DNA of 64,000 bases from Moniliophthora roreri (Eukaryota > Basidiomycota > Agaricomycetes > Agaricales > Marasmiaceae): assembly GCA_001466705.2 (NCBI GenBank), contig LATX02000188.1, positions 604,598-668,597 on the forward strand, written 5' to 3'. Below the pieces are notes generated by a model that was not told where the DNA came from, made no database searches, and saw nothing but the letters and a program-made list of their open reading frames with translations. A program made the position numbers and the translations under genes. Shown here piece by piece: positions 45,859-56,875 of this stretch. Within the stretch, counting starts at the first letter, position 1, and every line of letters begins with the position of its first letter.

Positions 45859-47133
45859 CTAGTCGTCTACTTCCATGTTGTCATCGTCATCACTGTACTC
45901 CCTCTTCTTCGTCAATATCACCCCCGGTGAGGTGTCTTCCATCGTTGCATCCGTATCCTTCAGTTCGACGAGGCCTGGCCATACACTCAGCTTGGCGTCT
46001 TCGCCGCCTGTAATAAGGTTGCCAGTCTACCGATAACCATAGTTAATAACAGGACACGAACCGGAGAAAGAACGGTCAAACCTCTTCATCCCAGAACGCG
46101 GACCTAACCACACCTTGATGTCCATGCGTCCATAAGGAGTGCAAGGTCCACTTGTCATCCTCAGGCGTGATCAAGGCAACATCACCTTCATTCGAGCCCA
46201 CATACATCCTCAGAGCTTCCTGCCCTACACCACATCCAATCAAATAGTCCGTAACCCACTGTCTCCCTCTACCGCCCTCATGCACTGACGGTGCTCTCAC
46301 ATCCACATTCAAGATCGGATTCGGGTCGAGCTCGGCATTCCAGAGGCTAAAGGTCTCCATATCGCTCGCTGCCCATATCGTATTTCCAGAATCGAAAAAG
46401 CCGCACTGGGAGATACTGCACCCCCAGTTGGCCATGTGCACCACCGCTTCGTCTTCATCGTCTTCAAGGGGGTTCGATAGGGATACGAGGCCATCGGACG
46501 AAGCTGATAATAGTAGTTTTTCGTCACCGCTACCACCGAAATGAACCGCCGTTATGTCGTCAGAATGCGTCGAACTGTGTGTTCGTACTGGAACAGACGG
46601 GACGGCATTCCGTGTATCCCAATACAAGATGAGCGTGTCGTTGCCTTGAAGGATTGTTCCTCCAGCTATGAGGTTGGAGGAGACGTCGAAAGACAAAATG
46701 GGACGTGAATTTGGCGATGCGACTAGTGAAAAAATTGAGAGACTTGAAAGTTGGTTTCAGTCTGTTACGTAGAAGGGAGGTATAAAAAAAAAGTCGACTT
46801 GCATTGCATAGCACAACTTGACCCAGACGACCTTTGATCCCAGATTCGGATGTAACCATCTTTTCCTGAGGAGACGAGTCCTAAACCATCGATTGCGCGT
46901 AAGTATGAGTTGCCTTGTTGGTGTCCTGAGAAATTCTTGACTGGTCGAAGAGTGGATTTATCATAAATCTGGATCGCGTTTGACGAAGGCGAAGAGGTGG
47001 ACACCGCATATCGACTTTGGCCTGGAATAGAGGTGATACTGAGGACGTAGCTGTCAGATGGAAGAGATATCTGGGTGATAAATTGGGATGTGGAACGAAA
47101 TCGCGGGGAAGGAACGAGTATAGGTTCGGGCAT
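45859..47133 (-). CDS. WD40 protein, WDR89-like
   Basis: Beta-propeller of about 380 residues. Blades: SYVLSITSIPGQSRYAVSTS .. IQIYDKS, LRAIDGLGLVSSGKDGYIRI then WDQR, DTLILYWDTRN, ITAVHFGGSGDEKLLLSASS then DGLVSLSNP, IWAASDMETFSLWNAE, GNLITGGEDAKLSVWPG. The tail is acidic (REYSDDDDNMEVDD). Blade layout and the acidic end match WDR89 proteins, which are poorly characterised. Exon 1 runs 47133 to about 46805, a middle exon about 46710-46085, and the last exon ends at 45859. The start codon is separated by under 50 bp from a relic of the PY-tail family on the other strand. Confidence 0.78.
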
Positions 47134-47180
47134 CGTGATGGGGGGAGAAGAAAAAATTTCGAGCGCTAATCAGGCGCTCC

Positions 47181-47633
47181 TTGCCTTTACTCACCATTGG
47201 AGTCCAGAAAATTTGGTCCTACACCCAAATCTGGCAGAATTACAGACTTGTAGACGGGAGAAGAAGAAGCAATAATGAGTCTGGAGTGCGCGCGAGCAGA
47301 AGAGCCGAGGAAAATGATGTTATGATGCGCCATTTTCTAGACATGACCGGCAATCGTTCCCGATACTTGTCCTCCGCCAGAACCTACGGGTTGAACACGA
47401 GGGTTAGGTTTCACGAAGATAATGGATGGATGCCTTCACAGCTACGTCCGTCGACAAAGGAGCAATCGTCGATAACGGTCGAGATGCCACCGCGACGCTG
47501 CTCTGATGGGAGTAGCAAGGGATTACGTTCAAGATGGGAACTACGAAACGATACCATAGTTCGTACTTGTACATTTACAGTATCTGACACAGACTTGACG
47601 AGCTATTCGAGTCACGAATCCCCATTTGGCTAG
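47181..47633 (+). pseudogene. Relic of the PY-tailed membrane protein family (tail only)
   Basis: The segment at about 47397-47500 reads RVRFHEDNGWMPSQLRPST .. ITVEMPPRRCSD. It matches the tails of the two intact members (HEDSGWRPA...VVEMPPQY). GGTCGAGATGCCACCGC is shared base for base with copy 1. After CCACCGC, copy 2 has aatat followed by gatgctgctgtg; the relic lacks these five bases and continues gacgctgctctg. The deletion removes the Gln-Tyr of PPQY and shifts the frame. No ectodomain or membrane helix is visible upstream. The surrounding open frame runs on to 47633 without likeness to anything. Confidence 0.65.
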
Positions 47634-47670
47634 TAGGTCTACAATATCTATTCTACAGTCAGAGTTACAT

Positions 47671-48427
47671 CTACAGTCTGCCCGCAACCAACGCATCACC
47701 AGCAGCCTGTGTCCGATCCTTTTCCTCCTTGACAATCTTACTAAACTCTTTAAACTTGGGATGTTTAGCGTCACCAATCAACTCGAAAGCGAGACTTTCG
47801 GATGTAGTAATGATTGCGCCATATCCACGCATTTGTTGGAGAGCGACGGAAACTTCAAAACGATTGACGGAGGAAACGGCGTCTGCGAGGACGTATATTT
47901 TGAGTCTTGGGAAACGGGTAGAGAGGTCTCGGACTGTTTGGAGGACACAGATGTGGGCCTGGGAGCGGGGCGGAGGGTCAGTGGGGTCGTTGCGAGTTGG
48001 AGTTGCGACTCACCTCTATGCCTAGCAGGATGACCTTTTCTGTAGAATCTGTTATATGTGCGATAACCTCTGGAATGAGCATTCCGAAAAGGGTCTTGTC
48101 GTGAATACCAAGGTAGAGATCTCCGAGAGATGCGGTGTCGATGGCTGGGTCTAGAGGACCAAGGGCTGCAAACAGCGTTCAGAGTGAATACTTAAATGAT
48201 CCTACTTTTTCGCACCTTTGGCATATTGAGTAGTGGCTATTACGGGGATATCAAGTAACTATACAAAAGGTATACTTGTGTGCTGGTGAAGCCAGTAAGT
48301 TGTACAGTACGACGCGCACCTTTGCAAATTTTATAAACTTGTTTGTTGTGAATACTAGATGTTGATATCCACCGATAACCTGACCAAACGATTTCTGAAC
48401 GTCGCAGATGAGTAGCAAGGTCGCCAT
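47671..48427 (-). CDS. Isochorismatase-like hydrolase (YcaC/ISOC-type)
   Basis: Cysteine hydrolase of the isochorismatase superfamily, about 195 residues. Exons read MATLLLICDVQKSFGQVIGG .. NKFIKFAK - LLDIPVIATTQYAK - ALGPLDPAID ..LGIHDKTLFGMLIPEV .. VILLGIE - AHICVLQTVRDLSTRFPRLK .. VALQQMRGYGAIITTSESLA. The Asp-Lys-Cys triad is in place: ICDVQ, HDKTLF and AHICVLQT. Three introns of about 50-75 nt have normal ends. The group includes enzymes of unknown substrate as well as nicotinamidases; this one lacks the nicotinamidase metal site, so the substrate is open. The stop (47671) lies 38 bp from the end of the relic on the plus strand. Confidence 0.85.
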
Positions 48428-48700
48428 GCTGGCTGTATCAAAATCAGATGTACGAGAGAATTCAAGAGAATCAGAGAATCACACTGTCAGTCATTCGAGT
48501 GATGTTGATGATGTGTGTATGTGTTCGAGTCCCACGGTTGGTTCGTTTTTCACCTACGTCCATCATCCCCCCCGCAGGCACTGGCATCTTCCGCCAGTTG
48601 ACCTATCCTTTCTTTCTTTTTTCAACCCAACTCAGACACGCATCGTCAGCGCTTTCGTTCTTTACCCCCCAGCAATACATAAATAACTTAAAAAAATATC

Positions 48701-51700
48701 ATGGAAATGGATCACGAACTAGTTGCTCAACACAGAGTACGTAGTCTGCCATTTCTCTCTCTTTTGCATTGTCCTCACTCACCAATTACTTGCAGTTTGA
48801 ATCATTTAAACTTGGAAAACCAGTACCAGCATCTCATAGCATGCCCGCAATGTCCACGAATAAACCACACCGTCATACTCGATCTCATTCTCGCAATGCC
48901 TCTGTTTCTCTCTCTTTTTCTCAGCCTGCGTCTGCAAATGATATCCCTGCATCCACAAAACGCAATTCTCATCATCGCCGTCGCTCATCCGTATCCACTC
49001 GTACCGAATCCGCCGAAATCATGGGTGTCTCTGTTCCAGATTTACCCGCCTCTCTACCCCACTCCTCTGACAATGACAAGGATTCCGTCAGGAGGAGAGC
49101 TCTTTGGGCTTTGGAAGGCAAGCACCACCCTGCGACGGTCGAAATTCCCGAGTTGAAAGAGGATGCCTTGCCACTGACGGCTGAGTTTCGTAAGTTGAAT
49201 TTTTCTAACTTTACCTCATCGCCACGACTTACCATTTCTGATAACCTTGACAGCTACCAAGCCTTCCTTCCCACCCGGATTCGCAATGAACATGAATATG
49301 AACAAGCGGGACTCGTTCAAACCCAGTTCGTCGAAGAAGGATCAGCTGGGTACTCTCGTTGAAGAGGAGGAAGAAGAGGACGAAGAACAAGAAAAAGAAC
49401 AAGTTCTCTCTCCAGTATCAGTACCAGTATCCGCCCCAGCGCCCATCAAAACCAGGCCAAACCTTGCTCTTCGCCCGCTATCTCTCACCCCTGATTCTAT
49501 TCAGTTACAGGGTCATGGTCTGCCTACGCCACCTACCTCGTCGACATCGCCTAATCTTAGGAGGTTGTCCTTGACAGCGACAGCCACAACTACAGCAGAA
49601 CCTGCCCGTGTCAGACCATCTTTACACATCAACCCCTCTGCACCCGTACCGACATACGCACACGTCGTCGCTTCTTCCTCATCATCTACTACTTCCGATG
49701 ATTTTCCCGTCGCCGCCAAACCCAGACGTTCATCCATCTCTTACAAAAAATCACAATCACAATCTGGCTTGCCTACGCCAGATATAACACCTACATCGAG
49801 CGAACGCCGCTTTAGTACCTCTTCTACCACTTCGAGCGTATCAGCTTCTGAAGAGGGTTTTTTTCCGTCCCGCGGTGGCAGGCTAAGTGCAAGTGAACAA
49901 CACTTTCTGTTCAAAAGTCATAATGCACTATTAGCCAGGATTCAGGATTTGGAAAGAGCACTCAGTGTTCGGCCGCTTCCTACACCGCTTTCGACTCCGA
50001 GTCCTCGTACGTCTCTTGCCCTGTCGGACACTAGTATTAGCGAAGCACAAGGACCAAGTGATGAACTTTTATCGCTTGTGGCGGATTTAAAAGCCGAAAG
50101 GGATGATTTGAAACGTGATGTTGATGGGTGGCGTGAACGTGTTCACGAGCTTGAGAAGCAGATTGGTGTGTTGGCTAAACGAGTCGAGGTGGAGAGAAGG
50201 GAAGCGTGGGTTGCCAGAGCGAGGGTGCGTGAAATTGAAGTGGAAAAGGCTGTTTTGAAGGCAGAGGTGGAGGCGTTGAGGGTGGTTGAGGAGGATAAAG
50301 GGAGGCTTGAAGATGAGAATGTCAACTTAAAGGCAGAAGTTGAAGCGTTGAAACGACAGCTTGCTTCGAGGCCAGCGCCCGTGCCCATCTCTTCCTTCGA
50401 TGATGATGAGGAAGAAGACGCTCTAGCTGGCTACGAAGACGAAGACGACGATCTCGATGGTGATATGGAATTTGCCACGTTCCATTCGTCTGATTCGTTT
50501 GACTCGACGGTTGAATATCCCGTTTGTGCCACTACACCTAAACCAGCTCAGGTAGCAGTACTTCCTACTCCGCCAAACAGCTTGGGTGCGTTCAAGTTCC
50601 CACGCGCTGCTTCGCCTACGACGCCTACCGCTCCCGCTTCCGCATCTATGCACACCCACAAGGCAGGGAGATCTCTTTCCATGCCATGGACTTTCCCACG
50701 ATCTACCGCAACAACGCCCTCTATCAATACGACACCTTTGGACATTGAAGAGGTGGATAGATTCTTTGGATGTCTCGAAGACTCTTCATCTGCTTCTGAA
50801 ACATCCTTATCTTCAGCCGAGGGAGAGGAAGAGTATGATTATGAGCGTTCAAAGACTTTGTTCTCTCTTGGATTGGGTGGTGATGACGATGACGATGAGC
50901 CGTTCCCGTTTATGTTGCCTCCTGGTGTTGTGGAGAAGGTGCAGGTTGAGCAGGGGTTGGGCGTTGTTGAGGAGGAGGAAGAAGAGGAAGAAGAGGAAGA
51001 AGAGATGGATTTGGATGAGGAGATGGAGGTTGGGGGGATTAGGATTACGTTTACGCCTCCAGAGCCAGAACCAGAGCCAAAAGTAGAGGCAACCGAGGAG
51101 AAGGCCAAAAAGGAGACCGAGATCAATTATTCTGCGTCTCCATTTGTTACACCTCCACCTTCGTCCAGAAAGGCAGTTCCTATGCCTGTGCCTGTTTACG
51201 AAGATGACCAAGACATGGACGTGCCCTTTCGATTTGGTCGTGGGCCTGTAAACACAAACACGAACAAGGCGCCAATGCCAATGACGCCGTCGAGTATTCC
51301 CAGATCGACGAGTTTCAAGTCGTCTGTTGGTTCACCGTCGTCTCCATTGTCAAGTTCGACGTCCTCTTTGAGTTCTTCGACGTCTTCTACGAGCTCTCCA
51401 TCGCTGTCAAGACTACCTATCATGGCACGTTCAAGAAGCCCTGTCACTCCGCCGAATAGACGCCCACCGTCGTTTATCCCGCAGCCTTCGCCTTCCAAGA
51501 TGAGACAGCCTAGTAATGGACTGGGGTTAAAGAGAAATGGTTCGACCAACTCTTCATTCAAGTGTACGTATATCTAACTTTTTTTATTTTCTGTTGTGGG
51601 GTTGGTTGGATTTAGATGATATGGTTTGCAGATCCCGCGTTGAGGAGTCAGCAGGCTCAAAGGAAGTAGTAGGCGGTGGATTTTGGGGGTTGGGGTTGGG

Positions 51701-51881
51701 ACTTGGGGTTTTAGGCTTGGGGAAGCAAAAGCAAAAGGAGGCGGAAGAGGTGGAGAAGAAGAGGGTGAATGTGAGTAGGGAGAAGCAGGTTGAGAGGTTG
51801 AGAATGCGTTTGATGCATGAACGGGAGGTGTATGAGCAAGGGCAATGCGCAAGATGCGTTGGAGAAGTGGTTCGTTTGTGA
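48701..51881 (+). CDS. Long disordered protein with central coiled coil
   Basis: Starts MEMDHELVAQHR in a 38-nt first exon, then FESFKLGKPVPASHSMPAMS. Introns lie at about 48739-48795 and 49191-49251. The protein is Ser/Thr/Pro-rich with poly-acidic runs (about 49360-49400 and 50970-51010). A coiled coil at about 50060-50370 (LVADLKAERDDLKRDVDGWR .. VEVERREAW .. LKAEVEALKRQL) is the only ordered part. Motif GLPTPP/GLPTPD repeats occur, as does KLNFSNF-like sequence before the second intron. The 3' end has two solutions: donor GTACGT at 51564 joined to tttag at 51615 gives a tail with REKQVERLRMRLMHEREVYE ending at 51881; joined to tgcag at 51631 it ends at 51669 (YPALRSQQAQRK). I favour the longer by coding appearance. 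A cytoskeletal or cell-cycle scaffold is possible; function unknown. Confidence 0.7.
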
Positions 51882-52866
51882 GGTATGTTTGTGTGTGTGG
51901 AGGTTCTGGCAACTCGTTTATCCTCGTATCTTTTTTTTTACTTCTTTTTTTCCTTCTTGTACCAATTGCGTGAACATTTTCTCTTCATTCAGTGTTCGTT
52001 CCATTCCATCTCTGTACATCCTTAACTCCGCTCATATGCCCCACAGTTTTTTTTACTTTGTTTGCACGTATGGTTTTCTCCTATCATTATTACATTTTTT
52101 TTTCGTTCGTCGAGAGGCTTGATGCCCTTTTTCTTGTTTCTTGTATTAATAGTGTTTCTACGGTGGTTATGAACGGTTTCGATACAGTCCACTGAGTATT
52201 ACTGAATATATATGGTCTTATATGGTTACTGGTAAGTAGTGACTGTCAACGTTCCTCTGTATCCGCGTGCTACTGCCAGTGATTCATGACGGTTTCCATC
52301 GCAGTTGACGCGACGTTGCCTGATGCGATTCGGGACCTTTTTCTTTTGGGGGTGCTCAGGTACCAGGTCCAGTCTAGCTTTCAGAGAAGAAGGGATTTTC
52401 TTGATTCAGGCTGTCCAGGATGAATGTCTTTTTTTTTTTTGATTCTTGATGATCTCAGCTGTTATGTGCATGGATACGATGAAATACAGCGTATATACAT
52501 GGCAGCGTGTGGTATGCGACTGTGGTATGCGATCAATAATTGGCATACATATGGATCTACGCACGTGCTAGTCCAGAGTCTCCTTTGTAACGCTTCGCTA
52601 TGTGTCACTGGTTTCTCTTGTTTCCTTTCTTTCCCCACCGTCTGCGGCAGTCCGTCCGTCTCTCTAGCTCTTCGCTAGCCATTAACTCTCCCCCCCACTC
52701 TCTTTATAACTGTCATTCTTTTTCATTAAAACAAACCCCGACCCAACCCTTCATCAAGTTGTCTAGCTCTTAGTTGAGACCGGAAAACAGACGACCCCCC
52801 CCCAATTACAATTTATACGCTTTTCTGTTGTCCATACACTTTAAACGTTTAAACTCGTTATTTGTC
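51882..52866. other. Intergenic region
   Basis: T-rich 3' flank of the preceding gene and promoter of the next. Pyrimidine tracts with C7-C8 runs occur at 52690-52800, just upstream of the ATG at 52867. No gene seen. Confidence 0.4.
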
Positions 52867-53506
52867 ATGGCTCGTCCTACTCGTCCTGGTATGTTTCCAT
52901 TATTGATTGACTTGAAGAAACAGAAAAAACTCACTAACGCCACCATCATTCTAGCACCTCGTCTTCACAGGTTGCCTCAGCGACTTGATTATACTCTCAT
53001 ACCCGCTCCTCTAGGTAAACTCCACCTTATCTCCGGTACTCTCTCCTACCTCTTCTAACATCACTCAACCCACCATAGACCTCTCCCTCCCACTCGTATC
53101 CGAAAAATCTCCTCTCCCAGCCATCATCGTCACCCCTTCTTCTCCCTCAGACGAACACCGCTTCTCCATCGCCTTTCTAGCTCCTCCACCCAAACCCACA
53201 ATCAAAGAACGTCTCTCAACCTTTACATCCAACCTCTCATTTTCATCCACGTTCAACCTACGCGCACGAACAGCCATCATACTATTCCTCATCCTATTCG
53301 TCATGATATGTCATCTCGTCGCACACAAGATGGCTATGGATTTGAGGAGACCTCATTTGGAGTTTGCTGCTGATGTTGGTGTGCGTCATGGTCAACCTTT
53401 GCAGACTTCTCAGAATCAGCAAGGTTTGGATTTGGCAAGTTGGTTTGGGATTGACGGTGAGAAGAGGGAGTTGGATATGGATTTTATCGTTGATGAAGCG
53501 GCGTAG
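52867..53506 (+). CDS. Small single-pass membrane protein, unassigned
   Basis: Three exons: 52867-52888 (MARPTRP), about 52955-53013 (PRLHRLPQRLDYTLIPAPL) and about 53080-53506. The protein has about 165 residues. A Pro/Ser-rich N-terminal part is followed by RARTAIILFLILFVMICHLV, one transmembrane helix with arginines on the N-side, predicting an N-in orientation. It ends in a C-terminal region of about 60 residues (RRPHLEFAADVGVRHG .. LASWFGIDGEKRELDMDFIV). No domain recognised. Splice sites join cleanly (G-AP and G-AC splits). Confidence 0.65.
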
Positions 53507-53794
53507 GAAGGAGGGAGATTCCTCTTTCGCTGCGTGCATGTGCTTTTTCTTTTTTTCCTTCTCTCGCAATGGTCCTCGTAATGGAATTGGAACATCTTGC
53601 TTTCGTGTTTTAACACAATTTTTTTTTTATTTGTTTGGGTTGTGCCAAGTACGCTCTGCTGCCATTGTTTACTAGAATCTTGAACCTCTGGACTGCAATG
53701 CATTTATAGCTTTGTGTCCGTTGGCTGATTGAGAAAATTGGGAATGATTATATGTTTGATGTCGGGGATATTGTATCAAAGTATCAATGGTGAT

Positions 53795-53935
53795 TGTAAT
53801 TATTCCTCCACCGGCAAAGGCCTCCGTCCACTATCTTCGTGTAAAATGAACATTGCGATGAAGGCACCGCTGATGAGATTGTAAAGCCATTAGTTAGCCT
53901 TACCTAAATGACGATTCGTCAGATTCGTGACATCC
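53795..53935 (-). pseudogene. Second relic of the PY-tailed membrane protein family
   Basis: On the minus strand the string CACGAAGATAG is followed by TGGACGGAGGCC, which matches copy 2 of the family apart from two transitions. It encodes HEDSGRRP in place of HEDSGWRP, then LPVEE and a stop, so the EMPPQY end is missing. The bases before it (GGTGCCTTCATCGCAATG) resemble the membrane-helix codons of copy 2 (GTGCTCATCGCACTC), which suggests that the roughly 100-residue spacer was deleted. It lies on the same strand, 214 bp past the stop of copy 2. A 34-nt GTAAGG..CTAAC..CAG intron-like segment lies just upstream. Confidence 0.5.
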
Positions 53936-54148
53936 CAGATAAAGGTAGAGTACACACACTTTATCACTGAAGACGATATGAATGAAGAAAGACAAGCAAA
54001 TTCTGGGGAACATCAGTGGATATACCACCTCTTTCACTGTCGGCGTCTGAGGGATGTATCATATATCATAGTCCGCACCAAGAACCGAGACGAACGTACA
54101 TATTGTCCCCCTGCAAATACTCTCTCTCCCAAGCTTACAGCTCATAGC

Positions 54149-55146
54149 TTACACAGCAGCATCATATTGCGGTGGCATCTCAACCACCTCGGTGGTGTCA
54201 CTCGGAGACTCTTCCTGCACGGGAGATGGTAAATATGCTGGCCTCCATCCGCTATCTTCGTGAACAACGATTCTGGGTGCGTGATGGGAACGTCTACGAG
54301 TTGTCTCAGCTTCGCCTGGATTGGTTCTCTGCGCCAAGTCAGCATGAGAGTTGTGAGATGGCTCGCAATTAGGAGGAGTAGCTTGCGGTTGCTGTTCCGT
54401 GCTACTACTAGTAGGCCTGGGACCTGGGCTAGTGGGTTGTCCGAGCGACGACTTGCTCTTTGGGCGTTTCTCACTCGTTGGGTTGAGTTCAGTATATGGG
54501 GAAATGACGGATTCGACATGATGATGACGTTTCAAAGCTTGTTTTCGGCGGAGAACGAGGAAGAACGCGACGAGTGCGATGAGCACCACGGACCCAGCTG
54601 CGACGCCACCGATGACTTCTGCACGGAATTTTGAAGACGTTGACCTAATGTTGGTTTCGTCGGGTCAGCTTCATGAGATGAGCGAACAGGTAAAGTGAAG
54701 CTTACGGTGCTGAAGATTCTGTAGTCGTTGAGCGCGAGGAGGCTGTAGGATCCGATGTTGTTAATGCAACTGTTGTGGCCTGCGAGGAATCCTGCCCAGG
54801 GGGGACATTAAGCTTAAAACATATTTGCATATTCTCTGATTGGGCCAGTGAGAAGCTGAACAGCAGAAGGAGGGTAGAAACTTACGATTCAAAGTTGTCC
54901 GAAGGTCGTTGAAATCGGTAGTATTACGGACTGTTCCAATGCATTCATAGCACGATAACAGAGTATCTAAGAAGATGCTCGTGCAGCAACTACGAACTTC
55001 GCATTTCTTCGTAATAGATAAAGTGAGTGGCGCGAAGGAGGGTATTCATGGTGACGTACCGGTCCTGTCAGTGACGGTTTTACCACAGTGAAAGCAGATC
55101 CCTGTCCATCGCATTCCTGTGGAATGATAATAATAATAGTCGACAT
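54149..55146 (-). CDS. Single-pass membrane protein with Cys ectodomain and PY tail (copy 2)
   Basis: Starting at the ATG at 55146, the exons read MSTIIIIIPQECDGQGSAFT then VVKPSLTGP - KCEVRSCCTSIFLDTLLSC then YECIGTVRNTTDFNDLRTTL - PPGQDSSQATTVALTTSDPT - the helix VIGGVAAGSVVLIALVAFFL - the tail. The tail ends VVHEDSGWRPAYLPSPV .. EVVEMPPQYDAAV. Order, cysteine spacing, a Ser/Thr stalk, one helix and the PPQY end all match copy 1 at 19246. The ATGTCGACT start is identical in both copies, which supports it although no signal peptide is present. Upstream sequence to 55740 also contains spliced, cysteine-bearing open stretches (NISPPCIEACQ) that might be further ectodomain exons. Likely plasma-membrane or endosomal; PPxY suggests regulation by an Rsp5-type ligase (inference). 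Confidence 0.72.
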
Positions 55147-56875
55147 TCTTAAGCTGATTCAACCGATGAAAGTCGCTGGGAAGTACTGGCAAGATTTCAT
55201 GGACCTGCTAATGTTTATAATTCGCTCTGGGGCAGTGGCCTTGGCGAAACGAAAATCAGTATTTTCATTGACGTAGTGGATGGGAGCCTCGATGGCTTCG
55301 GCGATTACGAGTCCGGCTTGGAACAGGCTTCCATTGAGATGCAGAGATGGGCATGTCCTGATAGCGCCTATGTAGAAAGCAATGAATGAATTGAATATTG
55401 AATCTTACAAAGGAAAAACACCACCTCAAATCCGAGTTCTGGCGCCCTCCTGTCTCAGTGTTAAAAATAAAGTGGTTGTGGTTCCAATACACAGTCAGCC
55501 TAGCAAGTCTCGAGCTTCCACAAATCGTCAATGTGTCTGAATACCTGGACCAAGATGCGTTTCCGCTCTGATCGAATTCGAATCATGGATATGCAAAGTT
55601 AGTCACTATGCTGTGTTACAAGCGCGTACTCCTAAGTAGAGCATATAGCGCACCTTTGACAGGCTTCGATACAAGGAGGCGAAATATTTTCTTCGACGTT
55701 GAATTGAATTTTTGAAAGGACTGTGTTGCCATCACGGCGCCACGGCTATATATGAGTTACGTCATTTTCAAATTCAGTAGCTTTGGACCCACGATGGGCC
55801 AACCGTTAGCGCGTTAACCTTCTCAGATGTTTTCACCCTTGCGATGGAAACCATCTCTTGTCGCTCGAACGGCCAAGTTCATGCGATGAAGTCTCAGGGT
55901 CAGAGAATTTGGCTTTAATGTGAGTCGTCCAATGAACCCTCACATTGTCCATCAGTGCAAAGAGGTGACCCTTCTGCCCGACCTAAGACCAGATTGTGCA
56001 GATTATTCTCAATCATGGTGGTCATGGATCAAAACACGTACCAACGCCTGGAGGTGGTCACTAGCTGTGGTCCCAAGCGTTGTCGACAACATACCCATAG
56101 GGTCTAGAACCCTAGGGATAGCAAATTGGAGATCTCACACGCAAAGGATTCACCAAAATCATTGTCCCAAAGCCCCAAAAACCAGCCGAAACTACTTACC
56201 AAAAAAATTTGGGTAGGAAAAGTCTTTTAGTCGGCCTCCGGCTGAACCAACCAACCACGGCCCGCCTTCCCCTTGTTCCAAAGAACCAAGAACGAATGTG
56301 AATACAACTTGTCCTGTGCTTTGGCGGATTCAAAGATATGGGGGCAGGCGAGGATTGCGCTCAGTGGTAGTAGAGGGTGAGATTGCAACTTGACTAGTGC
56401 CGAGCCACCGCCCCGATGATCCGGGGTGCGGACTCCCTACACTAACCGGAGTAAATAGTTTACAACGTTCCCTCCTCAATTGAATCATCTCCTCACGAAT
56501 ATTCGACAAACTCCAAATTCATTCAACCGTTGCTGCGTCGACCCTGCTTCCGCTGTCAATGCATTCCGTACTATCACGCATAAAAAACAGCAGATGAGTA
56601 TCAATTTTATGCTGGGGGAGCGCTTTTTTTCAGTTTTTGCTTGCAGCGCATCCTACTGTACTTGAGTATTTTCAGACTTGCGAAAAATGCACTCTTGACA
56701 CACAGTGACGTGTTTGGACGACCTGTACGGGTCCTACCCATGGTTTTGGGTTTAGCCTGAGATTGCTCTCAGGGCAGCGCCGGATCCGTGATCAAACTTT
56801 CTTCAGACTCCCATATTACATGAAGTCTGCTTATCGAGATCGTGAGTATTGACGACGACATAAATACGGTTCTTC
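55147..56875. other. Upstream region with possible extra ectodomain exons; otherwise empty
   Basis: On the minus strand between 55740 and 55150, open stretches with plausible GT-AG joints read VLSKIQFNVEENISPPCIEA, SGNASWSRYSDTLTICGSSR and LTVYWNHNHFIFNTETGGRQ. They could be 5' exons of copy 2 or a separate remnant. From 55750 to 56875 I see only A/T- and C-rich promoter-like sequence, including the palindrome-like tctagaaccctaggg near 56101. Confidence 0.35.

Noticed and set aside
50969..51010. GAG/GAA repeat as a separate element
   Set aside because: It is the codon run of a poly-Glu tract within the disordered protein and keeps the reading frame.
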